A DNA stretch of 54,052 bases from contig WRPE01000031.1 in assembly GCA_009773315.1 (NCBI GenBank), positions 1-54,052 of the forward strand, read 5' to 3'. The DNA is from Syntrophaceae bacterium. GTDB lineage: Bacteria; Desulfobacterota; Syntrophia; Syntrophales; Smithellaceae. Position numbers and translations under genes: made by a program. Shown here one piece after another: positions 7,322 through 15,317 of this stretch (positions are counted from its first letter, which is position 1; each line of letters opens with the position of its first letter). The notes under the pieces are model-generated. The model searched no databases and was not told the DNA's origin. It was given only the letters and a program-made list of their open reading frames with translations.

Positions 7322-8140
7322 TTATATTCGCTTTGTATGGATGGGTTCTGCGGCAAAATCTTCTCCCTCGATAAACTGGTCGGCCCGGCGGGTTTCCTCA
7401 ACAAGTCGCTTGACTTTTTTCATATCTTTTTTAAAGCGCACAGACTGTCCGCTTTTATCAACCGCGTTGGTTTGGGTACAACTGTCAATCCCGGCAGGTT
7501 TCAAGGTTGTCACCGCTTCAAATACATTGATGTCGGAAATACCGCCCGCCAGAATGACCGGAATCGGACTCCAGTTGATAACGGCCCCGGCAATCTTCCA
7601 ATCGCAAACCCGGCCGGTGATCCCGACATAACCCGAAACGGGCTGTTCACCACCACCAAGCATTGTATCGATCAAAAAATAATCCGAAAACGGTGCAAAG
7701 AGTTCGGCAAAATGCAGAATATTTTTTTGAATATCGTCCATCTGACCCATTCCCGCCTGCGGTATACTGAGTGAGCGCATGATCTCGATCTCGGGGAATC
7801 GGTCTTTCACATCCAACTGCAAAGAAAGCAGCGCGTCATATTCGCGCACAACGGTCGCCCGATTTCCCGGAAATGGAGACAGCGCTTCGCAAAAATGAAC
7901 AAAATCCGGCTGATAATAATTAATAGCCTGAAATATTTTTACCGGGTCTTTAAAAAGCGGAATCAGGCCGCTTTTGGCTCCCGCCTGCCGTATGACCTGG
8001 CTCGTTTTACGAATGGTCGCATTTTTCCATTGCTCGGAAGAAGGGAGCACGCTCCCGATATGATCCACGCCCAAATCGGCTAAAGCTTTGGCCTCTTTTG
8101 GTTTTTGTACTTCATAAATTTGTATAATGGTTCTTCTCAT
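7322..8140 (-). CDS. TrpF-like (phosphoribosylanthranilate isomerase fold) barrel protein lacking the catalytic cysteine
   Basis: A 272-residue beta/alpha-barrel protein related to TrpF. Recognisable parts are DLGVDHIGSVL (residues 23-32), FLIDT with Asp158 where TrpF has its catalytic Asp, VCDW (178-181), the phosphate-binding ILAGGIS (196-202) and the late KPAGIDS strand. The TrpF catalytic cysteine (family motif KICG near the start) is replaced by IQIYE here, and the protein is about 70 residues longer than TrpF. No tryptophan gene is nearby. A true PRA isomerase is therefore unlikely. It pairs with the FAD reductase gene and is divergent from the reductase cluster. The actual reaction is unknown. 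Confidence 0.65.
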   Translation of the reverse strand: MRRTIIQIYEVQKPKEAKALADLGVDHIGSVLPSSEQWKNATIRKTSQVIRQAGAKSGLIPLFKDPVKIFQAINYYQPDFVHFCEALSPFPGNRATVVREYDALLSLQLDVKDRFPEIEIMRSLSIPQAGMGQMDDIQKNILHFAELFAPFSDYFLIDTMLGGGEQPVSGYVGITGRVCDWKIAGAVINWSPIPVILAGGISDINVFEAVTTLKPAGIDSCTQTNAVDKSGQSVRFKKDMKKVKRLVEETRRADQFIEGEDFAAEPIHTKRI

Positions 8141-8202
8141 GGATAAAACATATCATGTCGGGCGGCGCTGATCAAGAACCCAGAAATATCTGAAAAATCC
8201 GC

Positions 8203-8231
8203 TTGATTTTATCAGCAATAAACTCAATAAT
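8203..8231 (+). promoter_or_regulatory. Candidate promoter of the reductase cluster
   Basis: TTGATT (8203-8208) and AATAAT (8226-8231) are spaced 17 bases apart in the 132-bp divergent region, about 40 bases before the first gene of the cluster. The match to consensus is moderate. Confidence 0.4.
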
Positions 8232-8272
8232 CCGCCGTCATTTTAATTTACAAGGGGAAAGGGGTTGCCGCC

Positions 8273-9412
8273 ATGAGCGCTGTGCAAAAAATTGAAGAAT
8301 TATATAATGAGAGAGGCAAACGTGCGAAAGAATTGCATGATGCGGGTAAAAAAGTCATCGGTTATTTTTGCTGTTTTGTTCCGGACGAAATTATCACCGC
8401 CTTTGATATGGTGCCCTACCGCATTCAGGGCAGTCAGAACGATCCCATCGACGAAGCGGACGCCCTGCTTGAACCAATGGCTTGCCCTTTTGCCCGCAGT
8501 TGTTTTAACATGGCGCTCAAGGGCGAATACGATTTTCTTGATGGGTTTGTCGCGCCGCATAGTTGCGACACCATCGAACGGATGTATCATATCTGGCGCA
8601 GCAACAAACCGTCTCCTTTCAATCACATGATCAATGTTCCGCATATGATGGGACCGTCTTCCGATGTCTTCTACCGCAAGGAACTGGATTATTTCATCAA
8701 ACGTCTGGAAGAATTTTCCGGCACAAAACTGGATCAAAACAAACTGCGGGACACCGTGAAGCTCTACAACCGGCGACGCGCCCTGCTTCGCGAACTCTAT
8801 GCTCTGCGAAAGGAAAATCCGCCACGCGTATCAGGAACGGAAATCACCAAAGTGCTGGTGGCGGGCATGGGCATCCCCGCTTTGGAACACATTCAACTGG
8901 TGCAAGACTATATCGATGAAATCAAAGGCCGTCCCGTTCCGAAAGCGGACGTCCTGCCCCGTATTTTCCTTTGGGGAAACGAAATTGACGATATCGCGTT
9001 TATCCGATTAGTGGAGGAGTGCGGCGCGCATGTTGTGATGGATGACCTGTGTACGGGAACGCGCTTTTTCTGGGAGGATGTTTCCGAGACAAATGATCCG
9101 CTCGACGGCATCGCCAACCGTTATATCTGCACGCACTGTCCGCGCAGCCTCAAACCGCAGGTCGGTAATCGTCAAGAGGATATGGAAAACCGTTTCGGTT
9201 ACATGAAAGAATTTATCAGTCAGTGGCAGGCAAACGGCGTGATCTTTTATATCGTCCGCTACTGCGACACGTGCGAACTGGAAGGCCCGGATCTACGGGA
9301 ATATTTAAACAGCCTGAAGCTGCCCGTGCTGATGATTGAGGACGATTATTCAACATCGACAATCGGGCAGTTGCGAACACGCATACAAGCGTTCTTAGAA
9401 ATGATTTCGTAG
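8273..9412 (+). CDS. 2-hydroxyacyl-CoA dehydratase / class I benzoyl-CoA reductase-like subunit (BcrC/BzdN type)
   Basis: A 379-residue protein of the HgdB/BcrC family, the iron-sulfur subunit that uses an electron energised by ATP hydrolysis to attack a CoA thioester. Cluster-ligand candidates are Cys71 and Cys77 (ACPFARSC), Cys98 (PHSCDT), and the later CTHCPRS and YCDTCE. The size is like BzdN (about 378). It is the first gene of a same-strand set, and the 434-residue partner begins 15 bp after its stop. Benzoyl-CoA or another aryl-CoA reduction is suggested by the partner and by two distinct activators. A 2-hydroxyacyl-CoA dehydratase is the main alternative. Confidence 0.75.
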   Translation: MSAVQKIEELYNERGKRAKELHDAGKKVIGYFCCFVPDEIITAFDMVPYRIQGSQNDPIDEADALLEPMACPFARSCFNMALKGEYDFLDGFVAPHSCDTIERMYHIWRSNKPSPFNHMINVPHMMGPSSDVFYRKELDYFIKRLEEFSGTKLDQNKLRDTVKLYNRRRALLRELYALRKENPPRVSGTEITKVLVAGMGIPALEHIQLVQDYIDEIKGRPVPKADVLPRIFLWGNEIDDIAFIRLVEECGAHVVMDDLCTGTRFFWEDVSETNDPLDGIANRYICTHCPRSLKPQVGNRQEDMENRFGYMKEFISQWQANGVIFYIVRYCDTCELEGPDLREYLNSLKLPVLMIEDDYSTSTIGQLRTRIQAFLEMIS

Positions 9413-9427
9413 GAAAAGAGGATAATT

Positions 9428-10732
9428 ATGGAAGCGAATCAGCAGATCAAAACGACAGCCGTCAAAGGCACGGATACAGCTCGCCTGGTGAGGGCGATGG
9501 TCAAAAACATTTATCAGAGCGCGCACGAAGCCAAGGCCAACGGGCAAAAAGTGGCCTACATGATGGTCGCGTCCCAGTATGACGAAATCCTGCGTGCGAT
9601 GGATATTGTGCCGCTGCCCACGGAAAATTACGCCGGCCTTTGCGCCGCCAAACGCGACATGGACCGCTTTCTTCTGAAGGCGGAAGCGGACGGATATTCT
9701 CAGGTCTTGTGCAGCTATGCGCGCATCGGTCTGGGCTTTGACTCTCTGCGCAAGGAACTGGGGCATATCCCGGAGGGCAGCCCCGACGGCGGCATGCCTG
9801 TTCCCGACATGATGCTGGGGAGTTCCGCCGTGTGCGACCCCCGTTTTAAATGGTTTCAGGCGACCAGCCGCTATCTGGAGGCGCCCACCTTCGGCATGGA
9901 TGTTGTCGCGCCGCCTCCGCAGGCGGATTTAAACGCGGTGCGCGACTATTATATCCAATACCAGCGCGATCAACTATCGGGCTTGATTGAATTTTTGGAA
10001 AAACAGACCGGAAAGAAAATGGATAAGGAGCGTCTGTGGGAAGCTATTCGTCTGGGCGACAAAGCCTGGCAGATCTGGTATGACATCGACCGTCTGCGTG
10101 TGGCCGTTCCGTCTCCCATGCCTTCACAGGACCACTTCAGCATCATGGTGGCCGGCCATTATTACTCGGGCACGCAGATCGCTGTTGATTTTTACCAGAA
10201 GCTCTACGATGAAGTGAAATACAAGGTGGACAACAAAATCGGCGTCATCGCTGATGAAAAATACCGGATACTCTACGGCGGCGGCCTGCCGCCCTGGCAT
10301 ACGCTCTGGATATTCAACTACTTTGAAAGTTTTGGCGCGGTGTTTGTCATTGAAAATGTCTATCGCGGTTTTGATCCGGTGGAAGTGCCGTCGCACGTGA
10401 AAGATCCGGTTGATTACCTGGCCTGGCGGGCGTTTTTGCGTTTCACGCGCTATCATGAAAAAGCGCGTGCTCATAGCGGTAGCCCCCTTGTAGAAAAATT
10501 GCTGGGGCTGATCGACGATTACAAAATCGACGGTGTTGCCTTCCATGCCTGCCGCTCCTGCCGCGCGACCACCATCGGCCAGACACATATCAAAAGCGAA
10601 CTGGGAAAATACACCAGCATCCCCATGATGCAGCTGGTCTCCGACATGGTGGATTTGCGGGATTACTCGGAAGCACAGTGGAAGGCACAGATCAGTGCGT
10701 TTATTGAAGCACTGGAGGGGAGAGGGAAGTAG
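9428..10732 (+). CDS. 2-hydroxyacyl-CoA dehydratase / class I benzoyl-CoA reductase-like subunit (BcrB/BzdO type)
   Basis: The 434-residue larger partner of the preceding subunit, same superfamily. The fold is visible in VAYMMVASQYDEILRAMDIV and the later GVAFHACRSCRATTIG segment, with cysteines also at LCSYAR and SAVCDPRF. Length and position fit BcrB/BzdO, which together with BcrC/BzdN holds the active-site cluster. AGAGGATAATT precedes the ATG. After the stop comes a 22-bp tandem repeat, then the activator gene, so the two structural genes and the two activators are probably one unit interrupted by hairpins that may lower downstream expression. Confidence 0.75.
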   Translation: MEANQQIKTTAVKGTDTARLVRAMVKNIYQSAHEAKANGQKVAYMMVASQYDEILRAMDIVPLPTENYAGLCAAKRDMDRFLLKAEADGYSQVLCSYARIGLGFDSLRKELGHIPEGSPDGGMPVPDMMLGSSAVCDPRFKWFQATSRYLEAPTFGMDVVAPPPQADLNAVRDYYIQYQRDQLSGLIEFLEKQTGKKMDKERLWEAIRLGDKAWQIWYDIDRLRVAVPSPMPSQDHFSIMVAGHYYSGTQIAVDFYQKLYDEVKYKVDNKIGVIADEKYRILYGGGLPPWHTLWIFNYFESFGAVFVIENVYRGFDPVEVPSHVKDPVDYLAWRAFLRFTRYHEKARAHSGSPLVEKLLGLIDDYKIDGVAFHACRSCRATTIGQTHIKSELGKYTSIPMMQLVSDMVDLRDYSEAQWKAQISAFIEALEGRGK

Positions 10733-10751
10733 GCTGAAGGCTGAAGACCTT

Positions 10752-10884
10752 AGGGGCGTGGTCTTCCCGCCCTTTGGTGGTGGTCTTGCCACCCTTCAGT
10801 GGTGGTCTTGCCACCCTTCAGTGGTGGTCTTGCCACCCTTCAGTGGTGGTCTTGCCACCCTTCAGTGGTGGTTTTTCCGCCCCT
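10752..10884. repeat. Palindromic element with four 22-bp tandem hairpin units
   Basis: Four exact copies of a 22-bp unit, TGGTGGTCTTGCCACCCTTC plus AG, run at 10778-10799, 10800-10821, 10822-10843 and 10844-10865, and a fifth begins at 10866. Each unit contains the stem GGTGG/CCACC. Outer arms AGGGGCG (10752-10758) and CGCCCCT (10878-10884) close the block. The same core occurs reversed at 31.0 kb. It is preceded by GGCTGAAGGCTGAAGACC, a near copy of which follows the palindrome at 13.9 kb. Confidence 0.85.
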
Positions 10885-10918
10885 GAGTTTTCTCGTTCGA
10901 TGAAGAAAGTATAAATTT

Positions 10919-11749
10919 ATGCCGTTTGCCGGAATTGATATCGGGTCGACCATGACGAAGGTTGTTGTGGTGGATGACAAAGAAAAAATGCTTGCCTCGC
11001 ACATCGGACCAACAGGTGTGGAACATCGTCATCTAGCGCTCAAAGTCATGGAAGATACCATCCAAAAGGCGGGGCTCCAGTTTGAGAATCTCAATTTTAT
11101 CGTCGCCACAGGCTATGGCCGTATTAATGTTCCGTTTGCCGACAAGCAAATCACAGAGATTACCTGTCACGCACGCGGCATCCGTTCTCTGTTTCCCTCC
11201 GTGCGCATCATCATCGATATCGGCGGCCAGGACTCCAAAGGCATCAAGCTCGATGCCGAAGGCAAGGTAGCCAACTTTGTTATGAATGACAAATGCGCAG
11301 CCGGAACCGGCCGTTTTCTGGAAGTGATCGCCGAAACACTGGGCATCAATCTGGTGGATATGGGCGAGATCGCTCTCAAGGCCAACGGCTTTGTCCAGAT
11401 TTCCAATATGTGCACAGTGTTTGCCGAGCATGAAGTAACCTCGCGCCTGTCCGAAGGCGCGGGTGTGGCGGAAATTGTCGCCGGTCTGCACGAAGCCATC
11501 GCGGGTCGCGTCGTCAACATGACGCGCCATCTGGGCATTGAAAAGGATGTGGTTGTCACCGGCGGCGGCGCGAAAAATGTCGGGCTCATCAAAGTCATCG
11601 CTGGCAAGGTCGGCTTCCCCGTGCTGACGCCGCCCGAACCTTTTATCACCGGGGCGCTGGGTGCGGCGCTCGTTGGAAAAGATTTTTATGACCGCGGCGT
11701 GAGGCCTGCCGGGGAACGGGAAAAGAAGGAAGTGACCTTTTTCGCGTAG
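10919..11749 (+). CDS. ATPase activator of 2-hydroxyacyl-CoA dehydratase / benzoyl-CoA reductase (BadF/BadG/BcrA/BcrD family), first copy
   Basis: A 276-residue ASKHA-fold ATPase. It has the phosphate-1 motif GIDIGSTMTKVV, VATGYGR, phosphate-2 DIGGQDSKGIK (101-110), and the two cluster cysteines Cys126 (NDKCAAGTGR) and Cys165 (NMCTVFAEHE). In this family a dimer binds one [4Fe-4S] cluster and transfers an electron to the dehydratase/reductase at the cost of two ATP. Two different activators in one cluster resemble the heterodimeric BzdPQ/BcrAD of class I aryl-CoA reductases rather than the single HgdC. Its TAG stop lies within the next palindromic element. Confidence 0.85.
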   Translation: MPFAGIDIGSTMTKVVVVDDKEKMLASHIGPTGVEHRHLALKVMEDTIQKAGLQFENLNFIVATGYGRINVPFADKQITEITCHARGIRSLFPSVRIIIDIGGQDSKGIKLDAEGKVANFVMNDKCAAGTGRFLEVIAETLGINLVDMGEIALKANGFVQISNMCTVFAEHEVTSRLSEGAGVAEIVAGLHEAIAGRVVNMTRHLGIEKDVVVTGGGAKNVGLIKVIAGKVGFPVLTPPEPFITGALGAALVGKDFYDRGVRPAGEREKKEVTFFA

Positions 11750-11793
11750 GGAATGGTCTTGCCACCCGCAGGGTGATTGCGACCGTTCCCTAC
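11746..11793. repeat. Interspersed palindromic element, copy at 11.75 kb
   Basis: Outer arms GTAGGGAATGGTC (11746-11758) and GACCGTTCCCTAC (11781-11793) differ from perfect pairing at one base. The inner hairpin is CACCC-GCA-GGGTG. The left arm supplies the stop codon of the upstream activator gene. This copy joins the outer arms of the 13.9-kb copy with the CCACC core of the others. Confidence 0.85.
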
Positions 11794-11805
11794 AAACGGA
11801 CTTTT

Positions 11806-12594
11806 ATGAACGACACAAAAAAATATTACGCCGGCCTCGATGTTGGATCCGTCTCTATCAAAGCCGCTTTGACGAGCGAAAAGCGGCTGATCGCTTCGAG
11901 CCTTATCGCTTCCGGCGGCAATTATAAAGATGGCGCGAGAAAGGTAATGGATGACGTGCTATCCCAGGCCGGTATTTCCATGGAGCAAGTCTCCGGTCTG
12001 GTGGTCACGGGACTTGGCGCGGAAAGTACGCCTTTTACAGCACGGCAAATTTCCGACATTTCCTGCCAGGCCAAAGGATGCCACTGTCTTTTCCCCTCGG
12101 CGCGAATGATTATCGACATCGGCGGGCAATTTACGAAAGCTGCAAAAATTACACCGGAGGGAAAGATCGCCGACTTTCTCATGAGTGAAAAATGCGCTAC
12201 CGGCTCCGGCAGATTTCTACAGGTGATTGCGCGGATTCTGCATGTCAGTCTGGACGACATCGGGCCTCTTTCTGTGCAGTCGCAAAAGCCCGTCGAGTTT
12301 TCCACCAATTGCGCCGTCTTTGCCGAATCGGAAACCATTTCCCGCATTGCCGAAGGCGCAAAAGCCGAAGATATTCTGGCAGGCGTCCACCGGGCGATGG
12401 CCGCCAAAGTGAGCATGCTGGTTAAAAGACTGAAACTGGAGCCGGACGTCGTGCTCACCGGCGGTGGTGGCGAGGACGCAGGACTGGTGCAGGCCGTAGG
12501 CTGCGCGCTGAAAGTAAAAATTCTAGTTCCGGAAAAGCCGAGATTTTCCACGGCCTACGGCGCAGCGTGCCTCGCGGAAGAAACAAAGGCATAA
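11806..12594 (+). CDS. ATPase activator of 2-hydroxyacyl-CoA dehydratase / benzoyl-CoA reductase (BadF/BadG/BcrA/BcrD family), second copy
   Basis: A 262-residue paralogue of the preceding activator. It keeps GLDVGSVSIKAAL, VVTGLGAE, and the cluster cysteines Cys130 (SEKCATGSGR) and Cys169 (TNCAVFAESE). The usual acidic residue in DIGGQDS is replaced: the text here is DIGGQFTK, with Phe109 in place of Asp. The start at 11806 is chosen because an upstream ATG (11773) would encode part of the palindromic element. It probably forms a heterodimer with the first activator; the change near the nucleotide site may mean the two subunits differ in ATP hydrolysis. The MFS carrier gene follows 18 bp later. 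Confidence 0.82.
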   Translation: MNDTKKYYAGLDVGSVSIKAALTSEKRLIASSLIASGGNYKDGARKVMDDVLSQAGISMEQVSGLVVTGLGAESTPFTARQISDISCQAKGCHCLFPSARMIIDIGGQFTKAAKITPEGKIADFLMSEKCATGSGRFLQVIARILHVSLDDIGPLSVQSQKPVEFSTNCAVFAESETISRIAEGAKAEDILAGVHRAMAAKVSMLVKRLKLEPDVVLTGGGGEDAGLVQAVGCALKVKILVPEKPRFSTAYGAACLAEETKA

Positions 12595-12612
12595 AATCAC
12601 GGGGGAGGTTTT

Positions 12613-13905
12613 ATGAAGCATGTATCGTCGGGCCAGAGCGGGCAATACAAGACAGGCGGCGGACGGGCACACTTTGTCCTGATTGTCTGCACGCTTTTGT
12701 ACATCATCAATTACATGGACCGGCAGGTTTTTTCAGTCATTCTTCAACCGATGAAGATTGATCTGGGATTGACGGACGCGCAGTGCGGTCTGGCCTCCAC
12801 CATATTGATCTTCGGCATGGCGTTTTTTTCCTTTCCCATCGCCTATCTGATTGACCGCTGGAGCCGGCGGAAGGCGATCGGTCTGATGGCCATTTTCTGG
12901 AGTATTGCGACGTTCACCACGGGACTGGCTAAAAATTTTACGGGGGTTTTGATTCCCCGCTTCTTTGTCGGCCTGGGGGAGGCGGGCTTTGTCCCGGGCG
13001 GCACCGCTATGATCAGCGCTTCCTATCCCAAAGAAAAGCGTGGCTGGGCGATGGGCATTTTTCATATCGGCATACCACTGGGCGCGGCGGCCGGCGTCAT
13101 TCTGGGTGGGATCATTTCCGTAAAATACGGCTGGCGCGCACCGTTTCTGTTTTTTGCGATACCCGGCATCATCCTGGGCATCCTGGCTTTCTTCATGAAG
13201 GATTATAAAACCGCTGAACAGCCGGATACCGCGGGTGGCATCAAGGGCTTTTTTACCGCACTGATTGATGTTTTGAAGCTGCCCACGATGCGCTGGTATT
13301 ACCTGGGGCTGGGCATTGCGGTTTTCATGACCTCATCGGTTTTAGTCTGGCTGCCCAGTTTGATGATGCGCGTTTTAAATATTTCCGAAGCCAAGGCGGG
13401 AATCATCACCGGCGGCATCGGCCTGATGGCGATTCTTGGCGCGCCACTGGGCGGATTTCTGGCGGATTTTTGGCAAAAGAAAAATCCCCGGGGACGGATG
13501 TATATTCCGGTTGTGGCTTATATCATCGGCGGCTCGCTTTTGATTGTGGTTGTGCTGACAGGATTCAGTTATCTGGGGATCGCGCTGGCCTGTGTATACG
13601 GTATCTGCGCGGCCATGGCGATGCCGGCGATTGCCGCCATCTCGCAGGATGTTGTGCCGGTGGCGCATAAAGGGCTTTCCATGGGACTGGCGATTTTTGC
13701 GCAGTATATGCTGGGCGGCGCATGGGGGCCTTATATCGTCGGCGCGGTTTCGGACTGGCTGGGCGGAGGCGCCGACGGTTTGAGTATGGCGGTTATGTTC
13801 TGCGGACTCTTTGGTATTGTGGCGGGTGTCCTCTTTTTTGTCGCATCGCGCACGTATCCCGAAGACTTGCAGAAAGTGAAAGATGAGGCGATTCTGGCGG
13901 AATAA
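12613..13905 (+). CDS. Major facilitator superfamily transporter (anion:cation symporter-like)
   Basis: A 430-residue polytopic protein with about 12 membrane helices. The first helix is FVLIVCTLLYIINYMDRQVF, whose NYxDR motif is typical of the ACS (organic anion) MFS family. The loop 2-3 signature appears as DRWSRRKAIG, and GLGEAGFVPGG marks helix 4-5. The start has GGGGGAGG directly upstream. Coming after the reductase and activator genes, it probably imports the aromatic or other carboxylate degraded by the cluster; that substrate is inferred. A perfect 28-bp palindrome begins 2 bases after its stop. Confidence 0.85.
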   Translation: MKHVSSGQSGQYKTGGGRAHFVLIVCTLLYIINYMDRQVFSVILQPMKIDLGLTDAQCGLASTILIFGMAFFSFPIAYLIDRWSRRKAIGLMAIFWSIATFTTGLAKNFTGVLIPRFFVGLGEAGFVPGGTAMISASYPKEKRGWAMGIFHIGIPLGAAAGVILGGIISVKYGWRAPFLFFAIPGIILGILAFFMKDYKTAEQPDTAGGIKGFFTALIDVLKLPTMRWYYLGLGIAVFMTSSVLVWLPSLMMRVLNISEAKAGIITGGIGLMAILGAPLGGFLADFWQKKNPRGRMYIPVVAYIIGGSLLIVVVLTGFSYLGIALACVYGICAAMAMPAIAAISQDVVPVAHKGLSMGLAIFAQYMLGGAWGPYIVGAVSDWLGGGADGLSMAVMFCGLFGIVAGVLFFVASRTYPEDLQKVKDEAILAE

Positions 13906-13906
13906 T

Positions 13907-13934
13907 GTAGGGAACGGTCGCGACCGTTCCCTAC
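13907..13934. repeat. Interspersed palindromic element, minimal 28-bp copy at 13.9 kb
   Basis: A perfect palindrome: GTAGGGAACGGTCG (13907-13920) followed directly by its reverse complement (13921-13934). It has the outer arms of the family without the inner core. It starts 2 bp after the MFS stop codon and may act as a transcription terminator or attenuator. GGCTGAAGACTGAAGACC (13934-13952 region) follows, a motif shared with the 10.75-kb element. Confidence 0.85.
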
Positions 13935-13965
13935 GGCTGAAGACTGAAGACCGAAGGATAAACGG

Positions 13966-15291
13966 ATGGATGAGAAAAAATTAATGGAAGATGCGGTGGC
14001 GACGATGAGTCGTTATGTGCAGTTCGACACGACCAATCCGCCGGGCAATGAAATGCCGGCGGCGCTGTGGCTTCGCGATCAGCTCGCGGGCCGCAACATT
14101 ACCTCCGATATCAAAATCCATGAACCCATTCCCGGGCGCGGCCTCGTCGTCGCGCGCATCGCCGGAACGGAAGGGTTAAAGCCGCTGCTGATCAATCATC
14201 ACATCGATGTGGTCGCCGCCGATTCTTCCCAATGGCGCCATCCACCCTTCAGCGGCGCGGCGGCCGACGGCTTTGTCTGGGGACGCGGCACGCTCGACAC
14301 CAAGGGTCTGGGCATCATGTTTATGCTGGCGCTGGAATCGCTGCTCGCGGAAGGCGTGAAATTCCGCCGTCCCATTGTCTTTACGGCCGTGCCCGATGAA
14401 GAACCGGGCGGCGACAACGGCATGCGCTGGCTTCTGAAAAATCACGAAAAAGATATTGATCCCGAATGGGTGTGGGATGAAGGCAGCGGCGGGCTGAAAG
14501 ATGTTTTCGGGAAAGGAACAATGTTTGCCGTCGCCGTTGCCGAAAAGCAAATTTACCGATTCAAACTCATCGCGAAAGGCGAACCGGGACACGGTTCCAT
14601 GCCGCACCCCGGGAGCGCCAACACATTGCTTATTGCCGCTCTGCAAAGAATCATCGACAAGCCCCGACCCCTGAAAGTTGGACCAGCCGCGGCTGCCATG
14701 TTTACAGGCCTGGCTTCCACGCAAAAATTCCCCGCTTCATTCATGCTGCAACATCTCGCCAACCCTCTGGTGTTGAAACTGGCGGGGGAAAAACTCGCTG
14801 CCGAAAAATTTACCAACGCCGTGCTTCGCGACACCATCAGCGTCAATATCATCCAGGCCGGCTATCAGATCAATGTCATTCCGGAGCGTGCCGAAGCTCA
14901 GTTGGATTGCCGTCTGCTTCCAGAAACGGATGCGAAAGAATTTCACCGATGGCTTCTCGGACAAATCGCCGACAAACGCATTCAGATTGAGATGATCCAG
15001 ACGTCGCCTCCTTCGGGAATCGCACCGACAGACAACCTCTTTTTTCAGACTGTCACTGAGACTGTCAAAAAGCATTCTCCCGGCGCCGGTGTATTTCCTC
15101 TTTTAATGGCCGGGGCGACCGACGGCCGTTACTGGCGCGAGCGCGGCTATCCGGCTTACGGCTTTACACCAATGATTCTGGAACGCATGGATCTCGGCCG
15201 CGTCCATGGCATCGACGAGCGGATTTCCATGGATAATCTGCTTCTGGGAATCAAGATGACCAGGGATATTCTCAAAACCCTGTGCGCATAA
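13966..15291 (+). CDS. M20-family zinc peptidase / amidohydrolase
   Basis: A 441-residue co-catalytic zinc hydrolase of the M20/ArgE/DapE/CPG2 group. The first metal motif is NHHIDVVAAD (HxD), then GRGTLDTKG with the bridging Asp, and the catalytic pair DEEPGGDNG (EE). The insertion domain carries GEPGHGSMPHPGSAN, used for dimerisation and substrate binding. A late histidine lies in RVHGIDERI. These enzymes remove acyl or amino-acid groups from amides. Its place after the carrier suggests hydrolysis of an imported conjugate, for instance an N-acyl amino acid such as hippurate; this is speculative. It is the last gene of the same-strand run. Confidence 0.85.
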   Translation: MDEKKLMEDAVATMSRYVQFDTTNPPGNEMPAALWLRDQLAGRNITSDIKIHEPIPGRGLVVARIAGTEGLKPLLINHHIDVVAADSSQWRHPPFSGAAADGFVWGRGTLDTKGLGIMFMLALESLLAEGVKFRRPIVFTAVPDEEPGGDNGMRWLLKNHEKDIDPEWVWDEGSGGLKDVFGKGTMFAVAVAEKQIYRFKLIAKGEPGHGSMPHPGSANTLLIAALQRIIDKPRPLKVGPAAAAMFTGLASTQKFPASFMLQHLANPLVLKLAGEKLAAEKFTNAVLRDTISVNIIQAGYQINVIPERAEAQLDCRLLPETDAKEFHRWLLGQIADKRIQIEMIQTSPPSGIAPTDNLFFQTVTETVKKHSPGAGVFPLLMAGATDGRYWRERGYPAYGFTPMILERMDLGRVHGIDERISMDNLLLGIKMTRDILKTLCA

Positions 15292-15317
15292 TATAAAAAA
15301 ATGACATTGAAATCTTC

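Noticed and set aside
10752-10884. CRISPR array at the 22-bp repeats
   Set aside because: The units are directly adjacent with no spacers, and no cas gene is near.
10695-10886. 63-codon frame over the 22-bp repeats (GGLATLQWWSCHPSV pattern)
   Set aside because: It is only the repeat being translated; there is no start signal and the frame begins inside the upstream gene.
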